Part shown: one piece after another, positions 54,861 through 64,000 of the stretch
Numbering within the stretch: the first letter of the stretch is position 1
Layout: each line of letters begins with the position of its first letter
Assembly (NCBI GenBank): GCA_023548195.1
Contig: JAJHZJ010000419.1
Span: 859,773-923,772 of the forward strand
Source of the DNA: Bettongia penicillata ogilbyi
Taxonomy: Eukaryota > Chordata > Mammalia > Diprotodontia > Potoroidae
Length of the DNA stretch: 64,000 nucleotides
Direction: 5' to 3'
The notes under the pieces: model-generated
The model's database searches: none
Told to the model about the DNA's origin: nothing
Seen by the model: the letters and a program-made list of their open reading frames with translations, nothing else
Position numbers and translations under genes: made by a program

Positions 54861-55379
54861 AAAAAATTATAATCCTAATATCTCTCATTAATCTTTTTTC
54901 ATCCACAATGATTTAAAAATAGCTTCTCTCCATTGACTATAGATTATCAAAATAAACTCTCCTGTAAACAAAAAGAAGATAATTTCAGTTCCTCCTATAC
55001 TCATATTATACTATAATCTTTCCCTCCTGTAAGCAAGACAAAAATGGCTATGATTCCCCTGGTAATGTTGGGAAGTACTTGAGCTGCCTATATCTCTTCC
55101 TTCTAGTGATCTGCTATTAATAGGGCTAACAAGTGCAAAAGTCTTGTTCCTGAAATTATTATGCATGTGATTAGGAAGAGTGAATTTTTTGGATGACCAA
55201 AATACACTACCAAAATGTCAGATTTTGATTCTGGATAAATATGCATAATGTTAGCAAGGAATTCCACTGACCTAGCTTTTTGAAGTTATCAAAAGACTTT
55301 GATCTCTAGCCAAGATACAGAGGTTAAATAGAAAGATCCAGTCTCAATCTGGGACACTTTGCTTATCTTTTGAGAGCTG
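54861..55379. other. No gene recognised
   Basis: Unique AT-rich sequence. Confidence 0.5.
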
Positions 55380-55480
55380 ATTACAGAGTCAATCAGCCAG
55401 TAAGGATCTGTTAAGAGACTGCTCTGTGTCAGGTGCACTGGGAAACAAATACCAAGAAAAAAGATAATCACTATTGAAGC
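55380..55480 (-). repeat. L2 LINE 3'-end relic
   Basis: CAGCCAGTAAGGATCTGTTA, AGACTGCTCTGTGTCAGGTG, CACTGGGAAACAAATACCAA. Confidence 0.55.
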
Positions 55481-56309
55481 AGAAAAGTGGGAGTAGGGTG
55501 GAGGAGGAAGTAGCAAAAAGCACTCAGGGAACTGGAGAAAGGATGGAAAAGCTCAAAAGAGGGTAGAAATAAAGAAATGAATGGCCTGGGCCCCCTTCCT
55601 AAATGGAGGTTTTGGAGTTCATGTCTCCACACTACAATCAGAGGGGCAGAAGGATCTGATGAGCAGAGTACAAGTACTAAGGATGACTGGATTTAGTTGA
55701 TGAAGTTATATCCTAATAGATGAATAGTTCAACAGGGCAGATAAGGCACGATCACTGAGGACCTCCATTTAATCCAGGTGAGGAATGTGTCCATTGAAGC
55801 AATAGGTTCATTTCCAGTAGAGATGCTATCAATGCTCCATAAGTAGCAGATTTAGTCAGTAGTTCCTTCACACATATTCCCCACATGGAATCCCTTCCTG
55901 TATATTCTCTATACATGATCACTCCTCCTACTGATGGGATATTTATTTTGGGGATAGTATATGCACAAATTATGGGAATTATTCTACTGAATATTTTCAT
56001 AGTGTGATATTTCTTAGTATGCCTTTACCTTAGGCTTTTTGTGCCCTCTTGCTGACCGGAGAAAAAAATAAACAAAATAAGTGGGAACACAGGAACTGTT
56101 GTTTTGAGTGGATGTGAACTCACAGAGTACATCCAACCTGAGGCAGCTATTACAGGGATCCCACACATGGGAGGGATACACCATAGATATTACACATTTA
56201 GCAGAGCCTGCTAGAAAGTGTAGTGACTTCCAGGAACACATATTTACATTAACTCCTGTTTTGGGAGAGGAAGACTATAGGACAAAATACTAGAATTTCC
56301 TATTTTTCT
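55481..56309. other. No gene recognised
   Basis: Unique sequence. The 82-codon minus frame at 56000-55752 has no recognisable domain. Confidence 0.5.
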
Positions 56310-56680
56310 GCTTGGAATGCTTTTGCTTTTACTCATTACCTATCCAAATCTTACCAGTGTCTTAGAGGCATATACTGAGACCTACCTTGAACCCTTCTTT
56401 GAATTCCTACAAATATATAGTCAATATCATCTATATAAGTACTCACTTGTACTCTTTTTTGTTTAATTTATCTTAGTCTAATACAAAAAATATTTAGGAA
56501 TATCCTCTTTTGTTCTCCTTATGCAACTCCTAGAGAGTCTCATACAGTGCTGGCTAGATAGTAGGCTCTCAGTTTTGGTTATTCAATAATATTTTACTGA
56601 ATGCCTACTCTCAGAGCATTATGTTAGGTGCATTATGGGATATTATCCCTGCTGCTAAGAGTTCGTAGTTTGGAAAACAA
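56310..56680 (+). repeat. L2 LINE 3' end (sense), then an antisense L2 tail
   Basis: Sense L2 words at 56310-56585: TGGAATGCTTTTGCTTTTAC, CTATCCAAATCTTACCAGTG, GTCTCATACAGTGCTGGCTA, GATAGTAGGCTCTCAG. From 56590 the antisense tail CTGAATGCCTACTCTCAGAG and GTTAGGTGCATTATGGGATA follows, so two copies abut. Confidence 0.6.
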
Positions 56681-58299
56681 ATGCAGATCAGTTATTTTCA
56701 CCATTGTTTTGATTTTGGCACACTCAAGCTGCTTTGAGTGTGATTGGTATCCGCTGTTACACCTTGGAAATTCCAGAACTGAAGGGAAGGATGCAGAACA
56801 ATTAGGCAGAAGGAGGACCAGGGCCAAACAACTAGAACTTTCCCCAGGCTATACAGACATTTAAAATGTAGGATTTGGTTTTTTGTTTTTGTTTTTGTTT
56901 TTTACCTTTTAAAAATGTTTGTGTAAATTCTAAATTTGTTCTATTTCCATTTTGACATCACCTTCACTCCCTCAGAACTATAGAAACAATTGAGCTTACC
57001 ACACAGTTAAGCAAGGATATCCATGGGAGTATGCTTCATCTTCCCTTTCATAACAAGCTGCAGTTGTTACCTCCTCTCTGGTCTGGCTCCTCCTTTCTCT
57101 CTACTGGTGATGGCTTCTTCAGAATCAGCCTCCCAGTGTCTCAGAGTATCTACCTTTATAGGCTGCTATTAAAGTATGAAGAAGGAGATCTATATCTTCC
57201 CAAAGCAGTGTTTTCTTAGGATCTTTCTGCCTTCTAACTTAGATTTATCTTCATCACTTGTATTATTTGCACCTCATGAAATACAAAGATGATATGAGAG
57301 TACACTAAAGTGATACTTTCTCTGGAAACCAAGAGTGCTAGTTATAGGTCTGGTTGTGTGCTTTGTGGGTGATAGGGTCAATTTTAAGGTAAAAGCTAAA
57401 GGAGATCTCATCAAAGCAATAAATGAGCATGGCATCCCTAGAGCTACTTACCATTCTGTGCATTATAGAGGGGAGCATAAGTTCACATGCAAATTGGGGC
57501 TGCTGAATTCCATCATAGCCACTTTTTATGATCACATCAATGTTTTCTTTCTGATTTCTTGTTCTCCAGAAGGAAACAAAAGAAACTAGAATTCTCTCGT
57601 GTTCTGCATGTAGATGAGGTCATGGATAAATATAAAATCCCTCCCAAATATTGCCAGCATGACTTGAATCCCTCACTTTTTATAAGGAAAGAACCACTAA
57701 TGAAGACACCTCAAAGATGAGTTTCCCTTAAAGTACTTTCTCTAGGTAATTAAGGTTGTGTCAATAAAGCCTCTGTTTAATGAGCAATATTCTGGGTAAT
57801 GTTGATGTTTAATGAATATATATTATTATTGTTATTAATACTTGTGTTAAGCTTGTGTGTGGCTAAATGGGCATTATGTACTTATGTATCTATGTCTAGC
57901 AGGTTATTCCTGAATGATCAATAACTGTGTTCACAGATGCTGTTAAATTTTATGCTAAAAATATATCTGTACATTAAAGGAATTATAATATACAATTATC
58001 CATCTGCTTAGCTGACATTTTTCAGTCTGACATTTAATATTGTCACAAACAGGAAAACAGTCTTACTGAGCCCTTACCAGGATTACAAAGGAAGAGTCTC
58101 CAGGCAGAAACTTTTTAATTAAAGTTTGATTTAATGAAAATTATGAAACACAGAAACAATGGCTTTAGCAGTATCAGATACACAGGCCAGAGCTACATCT
58201 GGGAAGGCATCTCTTAAAGACCTTCAATTACTTACAAGACTGTGCTTCCAACATACCCAGGATTAATATCCCATAAGATCACAGATCTAGACCTGAAAC
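56681..58299. other. Long unique stretch; one unexplained 84-codon frame
   Basis: There are no repeats beyond a short (TTTTTG)n at 56878-56900. A plus-strand frame at 57335-57589 (84 codons, inner part GDRVNFKVKAKGDLIKAINE) looks more protein-like than its neighbours. It has no recognised homologue, no splice or promoter context and a hydrophobic start that may be chance. It could be an old pseudogene fragment. Confidence 0.4.
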
Positions 58300-58465
58300 A
58301 GATCTTAGAAGTGATCCTACCCAACCATTTTCATTTTTTTTCTCTTTGTACAGATGAATAAGCAAATGGAGCTAGGAGAGATTAAGTGATTTGCTTAGCA
58401 TTAAACAGGTTATAAAGTCAGGATATGAACCCAGCTCCTCTGACTCCCAATCCAGTCCTCTTTCC
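58300..58465 (-). repeat. MIR/CORE-SINE
   Basis: Antisense MIR: GTACAGATGAATAAGCAAAT, AGATTAAGTGATTTGCTTAG, GATATGAACCCAGCTCCTCT. Confidence 0.75.
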
Positions 58466-59159
58466 CCGAACTAGCTTTGTTCCCTTTTGAAGTCACTGAA
58501 ATATTTTTTTTCTGCATTCAAGCTCATCATTTATAAAACAAAATAAAACAAAAACTATAATCTCTTTTATTTATGTCAGAATCTTGAGGATTCAGAGAAG
58601 GTGGAATATAAATGGGAAGAAAAGTCCAGTAACAAAGAAAATGTGTTCTGGTGGAGCAGCTTACTCCCTTTCCTCTAGTTCTAATTCAAAGAAGAGGGTT
58701 CAAAGTAGAAAGAAAAAATACTGCCAGGGCAATAGGACAACTACATGGAAAGAATATGTCTCAAGAGAGCAATGACCAAGGAATTTTAAGAGAAAGAATG
58801 ATGTAAAGTCATCAGAACAAGCCCATCCATAAAGAGACTCTATAGTCTCCACATATGCCTACTAAGAATTCATTAGAGGGACTCTAGGGGATTGGGAGTT
58901 GGGGGGAAGGACAGAAAAAGAGACCTCTTTCTTTTCCCATTTCATTCCTTGAATAGCCCTGGGTTAGTCACTTTATTTCTCTTGTTTGTTCTTCCACCTA
59001 TAAAAGAAGAAGAAGAATCTTAGCACAATAGAACTGAAAAGATTCTTGGACAATCATCTGGGTTACCTTCTTGCTGTCAGGAAAGAAAATGATAAAATTA
59101 TCTAGAGAAAATTATTTCTACTCTCTCTTTGATGTCACTCAGCACTCCATAGATACCCA
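58466..59159. other. No gene recognised
   Basis: Unique sequence. Confidence 0.5.
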
Positions 59160-59432
59160 TTCATATATATGTATATGTATATGCATGTGTATGTGTGTAT
59201 ATGTATATGTATGTAGAAATGTACTTATATACATACATGTGTAAGTGTATATGTGTATATATGTGTATGTAAGTATATATATATGTGCTTATGTGTGTAT
59301 GTGCGTATGTAAGTATATATGCGTATGTGCGTATGTAAATATATATGCATATGTGTGTATGTGTATATATGGTTGTAAGTATATGTGTACATATACATAC
59401 ATATATATTTGTGTATGTATATCTACACATTC
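59160..59432. repeat. (TATG/TGTA)n compound microsatellite, about 270 bp
   Basis: Imperfect GTATATGTGTATG/ATGTGCGTATG units with about 34-bp higher-order similarity. Open frames on both strands (Tyr-Met-Cys-Ile or His-Thr-Tyr-Ile repeats) are artefacts. Confidence 0.95.
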
Positions 59433-59819
59433 TTTTAAATTCCATCTGTCCTAATGGTGTATGGGGAAAAGTACTGAACAGGGAATTGAAAAACAAGGGT
59501 TTCAAGCAAAGGGTTGATGATAGATGTTTAACAATCAGTTCTGTGAGGGAAAGAAACACTTGTGTTTTGTCTGCAATATTAACATCTCCATAACTTTATT
59601 AAGTTCAGAAATAAACAAAGCAATAAAATGTAACAGCACTCTAGTAAACCCCTGGTTCCAGGACTTATTTGTTATCAATGATCTTATGACTTGAGTCAGG
59701 ACACCTAATATTTCAGAGCATCGTTTTCCACACTTGATGACTCTAAAGTCCTTTCTTGTTACAATTCTATGATTCTAAGTTCTTCTTTCTGTCCAACTGA
59801 AATATCTCTTGTTTTTAAT
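59433..59819. other. Mostly unique; MIR tail at about 59725-59785
   Basis: ATGACTCTAAAGTCCTTTCT and ACAATTCTATGATTCTAAGT look like the end of a plus-strand MIR. The rest is unrecognised. Confidence 0.45.
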
Positions 59820-60260
59820 GTAAGCTCATTCATTTACTCTTTTGCTGAGGTTGTTTGTTTAGTTCTGTGTTGTCACATGACCTCTTCATAAAAAACCTTT
59901 CATGTACTTGTAGAAAGCAATTAATTCACTTCCTTTCTTCTCTAGGCTAGACTACCTCAGTTCCATTAACCTTTCCTCATAGGTCTTTTTTTCAATTCAC
60001 TTAATTATCTCCCTTGCTCTTCTCTGAACCCTTTTTCATTTCTACATCCTTTTTGAAGCATACAGACCCAAACTGGACACAATACTCAAATAAGAATTTC
60101 AGTTGATTCAAATAATAGGATAAGAATTACCCTACTTCCCAGTCCTAGCATGTCATAATCCTTTTAATATATTAGCTTTTTCTCCATGGTGTTACTGTAT
60201 TACACACTCAATTTTCAGCTTATGATCAATTATATCGCTGAGATTTCTTTTCATTTTCCT
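59820..60260 (-). mobile_element. CR1/L3-type LINE 3' relic
   Basis: Antisense CR1/L3 signatures in order: TTCATGTACTTGTAGAAAGC, TCTTCTCTAGGCTAGACTAC, CCTCAGTTCCATTAACCTTT, CCTCATAGGTC, TTGCTCTTCTCTGAACCC, AAACTGGACACAATACTCAA, TATATTAGCTTTTTCTCCAT. Confidence 0.8.
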
Positions 60261-60584
60261 TATACCTATCCAGTTTTTGTCTGTTCTTTTTTCTATTTTT
60301 TATCCCTCTATGTATGAATTTTGTTTTCTTCATGTTGAATTATTCCCTATTTCTTCAGAATTATATTTTAACTTCGTTGACTTTGATTCTGATTTTTTTT
60401 CCATTACCCACAATTTAAGAATTCCATATATACATATATATATATTTGTTAATATATCCTTGATTTTATCCATAAGTCATAGATTAAAAAATTATATTGA
60501 TTATAGAAAGCCCCAAAACTAACCTTAAGAGCTATTTAACTCTTCAGTTACAACTGACCTGCTAGCTGCTTCTAGTTAGAGCAA
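60261..60584. other. No feature recognised
   Basis: AT-rich unique sequence, perhaps a further CR1/L3 remnant at its start. Confidence 0.4.
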
Positions 60585-60720
60585 TGTTCCAAATGCTCTT
60601 AAGTGGTGCCCTACATGTGAGATGTAAAAGAAACTTTACATATTATCTCCTACAAAAGTCCTTTCCTGATCTTACCAACAGCACCACTCTGTCCACAGTG
60701 ATTAGTAATCTCTCCCTCTT
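60585..60720 (+). repeat. L2 LINE 3'-region relic
   Basis: TTAAGTGGTGCCCTACATGT, CTCCTACAAAAGTCCTTTCC, TGATCTTACCAACAGCACCA match the aggaagcctttcctgat... region of L2. Confidence 0.55.
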
Positions 60721-61604
60721 TATGTGCAATCTTATGAGGTTACAGCATAACCACTTAATGCAATATTCTAGAGTCAACTCTTCACCTACTTTGGTATATC
60801 CAAAACATTTTCAAAATATGCTCTTAGTTTCTATACCTCAGAGGAAGCATGATAAGAATGGGAGACATTATTTCTTTCTTTTCCAAGTTTCTCAGAAGGA
60901 AAGTATGTCATATATGCTACAATCAAGTCAATGAATGCAGTAGTTTCCTATATAATTAGTTGAATTATTCTAGTTAAGGTTAGGTTCCTCTGAAATTGAA
61001 ACAGGCAAATGGAGGTGAAGTAATTCTGTAGAGAGTAAAAAACAATCACTTAGGAAACTAAGGGCCTGATTTGTAAAGAAAGATATAAGAAGTTGGATAG
61101 CCTGATGTCTGAGGGGAGATAAGGTAAAAGTCTTTAGCTGTTTGAAAGATATAAACACCAGGAAAGTAAAAGTGTTATTTATCATCTTGATTTTCAGTTT
61201 TAACTACAAGTTAAATGGCACAAAGCTATGCTATTATTAACTAGTCATTCAAACAACATAATTGATAGATAAAGGACTTCTAAGTAAGGTTGGGGAAAAT
61301 TTCTAAAATTTGAGAGATTTATAATGAAACTTGATTAGAATCTTAAACTTTTGAATTTTGTTGGGGGAGGGGGAGATCTGGTACCAGTCATTGTGGGAAC
61401 AGGCCTAAAAATGATTACTTTCCTTCTTCAATCAGACTCTCCTCTAATAAATCTGGATATTCTCTCAAATGGTGCAGATTACAAACCACCCATATCTTTT
61501 TGTTCTGAAAGACTCTTTATTTTATCCTCCCATAGACCCTCCACAAGGGTTCCACCCAACATGTTGCAAATCCTTCTGCAGATCTCATGACATTACAACA
61601 ACTA
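60721..61604. other. No gene recognised
   Basis: Unique sequence. A 116-codon plus frame at 60584-60934 starts inside the L2 relic and shows no domain. Confidence 0.5.
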
Positions 61605-61840
61605 GGTTTCACAGTGGATAAGTTGTGGAGGTGACAGGAAGACAAATTCAAATCCAATATCAGGCACTTAATAGATGTGTGAGCCTAGGAAACTGAATTA
61701 ACTTCTATTTACCTCTGTATTCTCATCTGTAAAATGGAGTTAATAATACTGTACCTTCCAGGATTCTTGTGAGAATCAAGTAAGAACTGTAAAGCACTTA
61801 GCACATGTTTGGCACGTAGTCAGCACTATATAGATATGTA
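61605..61840 (+). repeat. MIR/Ther-1 CORE-SINE, near full length
   Basis: Head CAACTAGGTTTCACAGTGGA, core GATGTGTGAGCCTAGGAAAC, TCTCATCTGTAAAATGGAGT, tail AAGCACTTAGCACATGTTTG and AGTCAGCACTATATAGATA. It is followed by a TGTA microsatellite to about 61915. Confidence 0.9.
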
Positions 61841-62514
61841 CGCATTTGTGTGTATGTGTATGTACATATATGTGTGTATGTGGGCAAATATATGTGTGGG
61901 CAGAAATACATGTGTGTGTAGTCAGAGTGATAGATTGATAGATATTATTGGCTATTATTATTGTGTGAATGCCAGTGAAGAGTGTGGATTATCCAACGGT
62001 TATCCATTGTTCTCATTACATTATCAGCTCACTTCCTTTCCCAGTCATATAACTTTCATTACAGATTACACAGCATTTCTTTTTGTTCCCTGGCTGTAGT
62101 TTATTTAAAGTGAATATATTGAATTTAGATAACATATCTTCAGAAAATGATTTGGTATACATTGGAGTTCCAGTAATATAGATCACAATAGCTTCATGCC
62201 TGCCTATCCTATGATTTTTGCCCAGGTCAAATTTTTCCCAGGTCTTCCTATCAGTTCACAATAAGGTATTGACCTAATGTGTTAGAGACCTTCTTTGCTT
62301 TTTCCTGATATTCAAGGATACCAGTGCAGTACCTAAGCTATCACCTTGTTATCACTCACTCTCAGTATGTGACCAGCCCACCTTCTCTTCCTGTCTTTCC
62401 ATTCCCTGAGAACATCTTTTAGCTTCTTTGGATCTCCTCATGGGTTATCTGTTGAAACTAACTTGATTCAACCATGACATTCTTATTTCCAACTCTGATA
62501 CTCATTTTTAAATT
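61841..62514. other. TG/TA microsatellite then unique sequence
   Basis: Imperfect GTGTATGTACATATATG run at 61841-61915. Beyond it nothing was recognised. Confidence 0.6.
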
Positions 62515-62720
62515 TCTTTTTTATTATTAATTTATTTGTTTTCTGTTTTCTACAATCACTTCTATAAGTCTTGGATTTTCTCACCTCCCTCCCCAAGAGG
62601 GAGTTTGATCTTATATGGGTTCTACACATACATTCCTATTAAACACATTTTCACATTGGTCATGTTATATAGAAGAATTAAAATGAATGGGAGAAACTAT
62701 GAGAAAAATTCATTTTTAAT
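62515..62720 (-). mobile_element. L1 LINE 3'-UTR fragment
   Basis: Antisense: TTCTATAAGTCTTGGATTTT, GGGTTCTACACATACATTCC, ATTAAACACATTTTCACATT, nearly parallel to 3345-3490. Confidence 0.85.
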
Positions 62721-63029
62721 TTCTCCAAGATGGTCATGTTCTATGTCTTGCTGATATATAAGACTAGTAGAATATTAGCATTTTAAAATGGAACACATTC
62801 ATTAGGAAGCTTGATCTAAGTAAAGGATTTATAACTTCCCAAAGACACTTAACTATTCTATCCTCCCTAGCTTAAACCCTAAAATTCACTAGTTTTCTAT
62901 CTACACTATTTACTCCATAAATAAATGCACATCCATAAATCCAAATTTGTACTGAATTTTGTGTGGTAGGTATCCTTTATCCACTTGGTCTTTTCTGATA
63001 GGTAGTTAGGTCACATTTCTTAAAGTTGA
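62721..63029. other. No feature recognised
   Basis: Unique sequence. Confidence 0.5.
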
Positions 63030-63470
63030 AGCATCTTAAACTTTCACCACTCGTGGCCCCTTTCCACATGAGAAATTTTTATGCAACCCTAAGCATATAG
63101 TAATATAAAATAGGTAGACAGATCAAACATTTATTGATAAAATCATAAAGAAATTTATTTTAAAACAATTCTTTGATACACATGTAATTTTTCCATTTAT
63201 TAAAGAAAAAGGCAAATTTACATACTAATGAAAGGGATATGCTTGTTTATTTTTATATAAAGAGTTAAATCTTGGTGGAATATTTGATATTGTAGGACAC
63301 AAAGCATCTTCAGTGTTTTTCAGAGTTGATCAATATTTTGATTTTATAATCATCAGTGCTGAGAATGCCACTTCACATAAATATATAGTACAAAATGGCA
63401 GAAATATTCTTAGGACCATTTCAGAAAATGTTAGAAATTGTGTCCTAATCTCTACCATCTAATAATTTTT
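63030..63470. mobile_element. Possible hAT-type DNA element relic
   Basis: GAAGCATCTTAAACTTTCAC, CTCGTGGCCCCTTTCCACAT and GAGAAATTTTTATGCAACCC resemble the start of mammalian hAT relics whose ends read like 'cttaaactgtg...gacccc'. No matching far terminus was found, so type and boundary are unsure. Confidence 0.35.
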
Positions 63471-63694
63471 TTAGTAAACTCAGGTTTTAAACTTGGTTGC
63501 TTCATAACTTAGCAAATTCTTCTTGAACTTTTAATGGCAGATGACTGATCTTTTTTTTTTTTAAATTTCAGTTGAGCATAGTTTATGAATCAAATTTAGT
63601 TTTTCAGAATCAAAATTTTAAGGGAAGCATTTTTGAAATTATCTCCAGGCATTTCAGATGATCAGTTATAACTCTTAAAATTAAATCTTAAGGG

Positions 63695-64000
63695 ATGGCA
63701 GAGTCAAGATGGCAGAGTAAAAAGACATACATACATTAGCTCTTCTCCCACAGCCCATAAAATACCTGTAAAGAAGGACTCTCAACAAATTCTAGAGCAG
63801 CAGAAGCCACAGAACAACAGAGTGGAGGAGATTTCTAGCCCAGAGTGACCTGAAAGACTGATTGGAAAGGTCTGTTGCACCTGGATGAGGAGTACAGTCC
63901 AGCTCAGCCTTGGTCACGCAGAACCAGGAGGAGCAAAATCGAGCAGGCTTCAGGGGCAGAATCTCCAGGCAGAGCAGATCCTTCAACCCACAGGCACTAA
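63695..64000 (+). mobile_element. L1/half-L1 5' UTR, cut by the window end
   Basis: It starts GGCAGAGTCAAGATGGCAGA and follows the half-L1 5' UTR closely: CCATAAAATACCTGTAAAGA, CAACAAATTCTAGAGCAGCA, GAGCAGGCTTCAGGGGCAGA. Whether it carries ORF1 only or also ORF2 lies beyond 64000. Confidence 0.9.

Noticed and set aside
54293..54891. Plus-strand frame of 122 codons, minus-strand frame of 135 codons and smaller frames
   Set aside because: They lie in the 5' UTR of the minus-strand half-L1. They are not conserved in the sister copy.
59161..59593. 132-codon minus frame and overlapping plus frames rich in Tyr, Thr, His or Cys
   Set aside because: They are translations of the TATG/TGTA compound microsatellite.
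60584..60934. 116-codon frame as a possible gene
   Set aside because: It begins inside an L2 relic, has no recognisable domain and no sign of splicing or promoter.

Overview
This 64 kb window is AT-rich, repeat-dominated vertebrate nuclear DNA, almost certainly from a marsupial. The evidence is the repeat set. There are several L1 LINEs whose 5' ends carry the 'CAAGATGGCAGAGTA' type motif and whose ORF1/ORF2 reading frames are recognisable. There are tRNA-derived CORE-SINEs of the MAR1 type with a BovB-like tail (GGGGTCACAAAGAGTT...), a second marsupial SINE family ending near ...ACAAAGGACAAACACA, and many MIR/Ther-1, L2 and CR1/L3 relics. The species cannot be resolved by eye. I found no intact host protein-coding gene, no tRNA or rRNA gene and no CRISPR array. 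The window reads as intergenic or deep-intronic sequence. Short exons inside the unique stretches cannot be excluded.

Layout. 0.2-2.5 kb: two LTR-like segments of the same family in opposite orientations, with possible retroviral-type internal sequence between them. 3.3-11.1 kb: a minus-strand L1 with most of its reverse-transcriptase core deleted, split at 3.9 kb by a plus-strand 2.8-kb element that has an L1 5' UTR, ORF1 and a 3' region but no ORF2 (half-L1, HAL1-like). 11.5-13.8 kb: a plus-strand L1 piece carrying a SINE. 15.8-17.3 kb: a small hAT-like inverted-repeat element and a 0.9-kb L1 deletion derivative. 19.6-22.5 kb: an L1 5' UTR/ORF1 piece abutting a minus-strand degenerate retrocopy of the CDK11 (PITSLRE/CDC2L) kinase. 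25.8-30.4 kb: a plus-strand L1 with a 12-bp target-site duplication, missing the catalytic half of RT. 31-51 kb: older repeats (L2, CR1/L3, MIR, MAR1, L1 3' ends, hAT) and many microsatellites, including a 197-bp (GGAA)n tract and a perfect 64-bp tandem duplication. 52.0-54.8 kb: a second, minus-strand half-L1 with a perfect 17-bp target-site duplication and an ORF1 broken by only one stop codon. 55-63 kb: mostly unrecognised DNA with old repeats. 63.7 kb to the end: the 5' UTR of a third L1/half-L1, running off the window.

The most notable biology is the repeated ORF1-only L1 architecture. Two insertions with independent target sites share the same ORF1-to-3'-region join and lack ORF2. That points to a non-autonomous lineage copied as such, presumably using the machinery of full-length L1s; HAL1 families of this design are known in mammals. 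The second is a previously unlabelled CDK11 retropseudogene. No cooperative host gene system or operon-like unit is visible.
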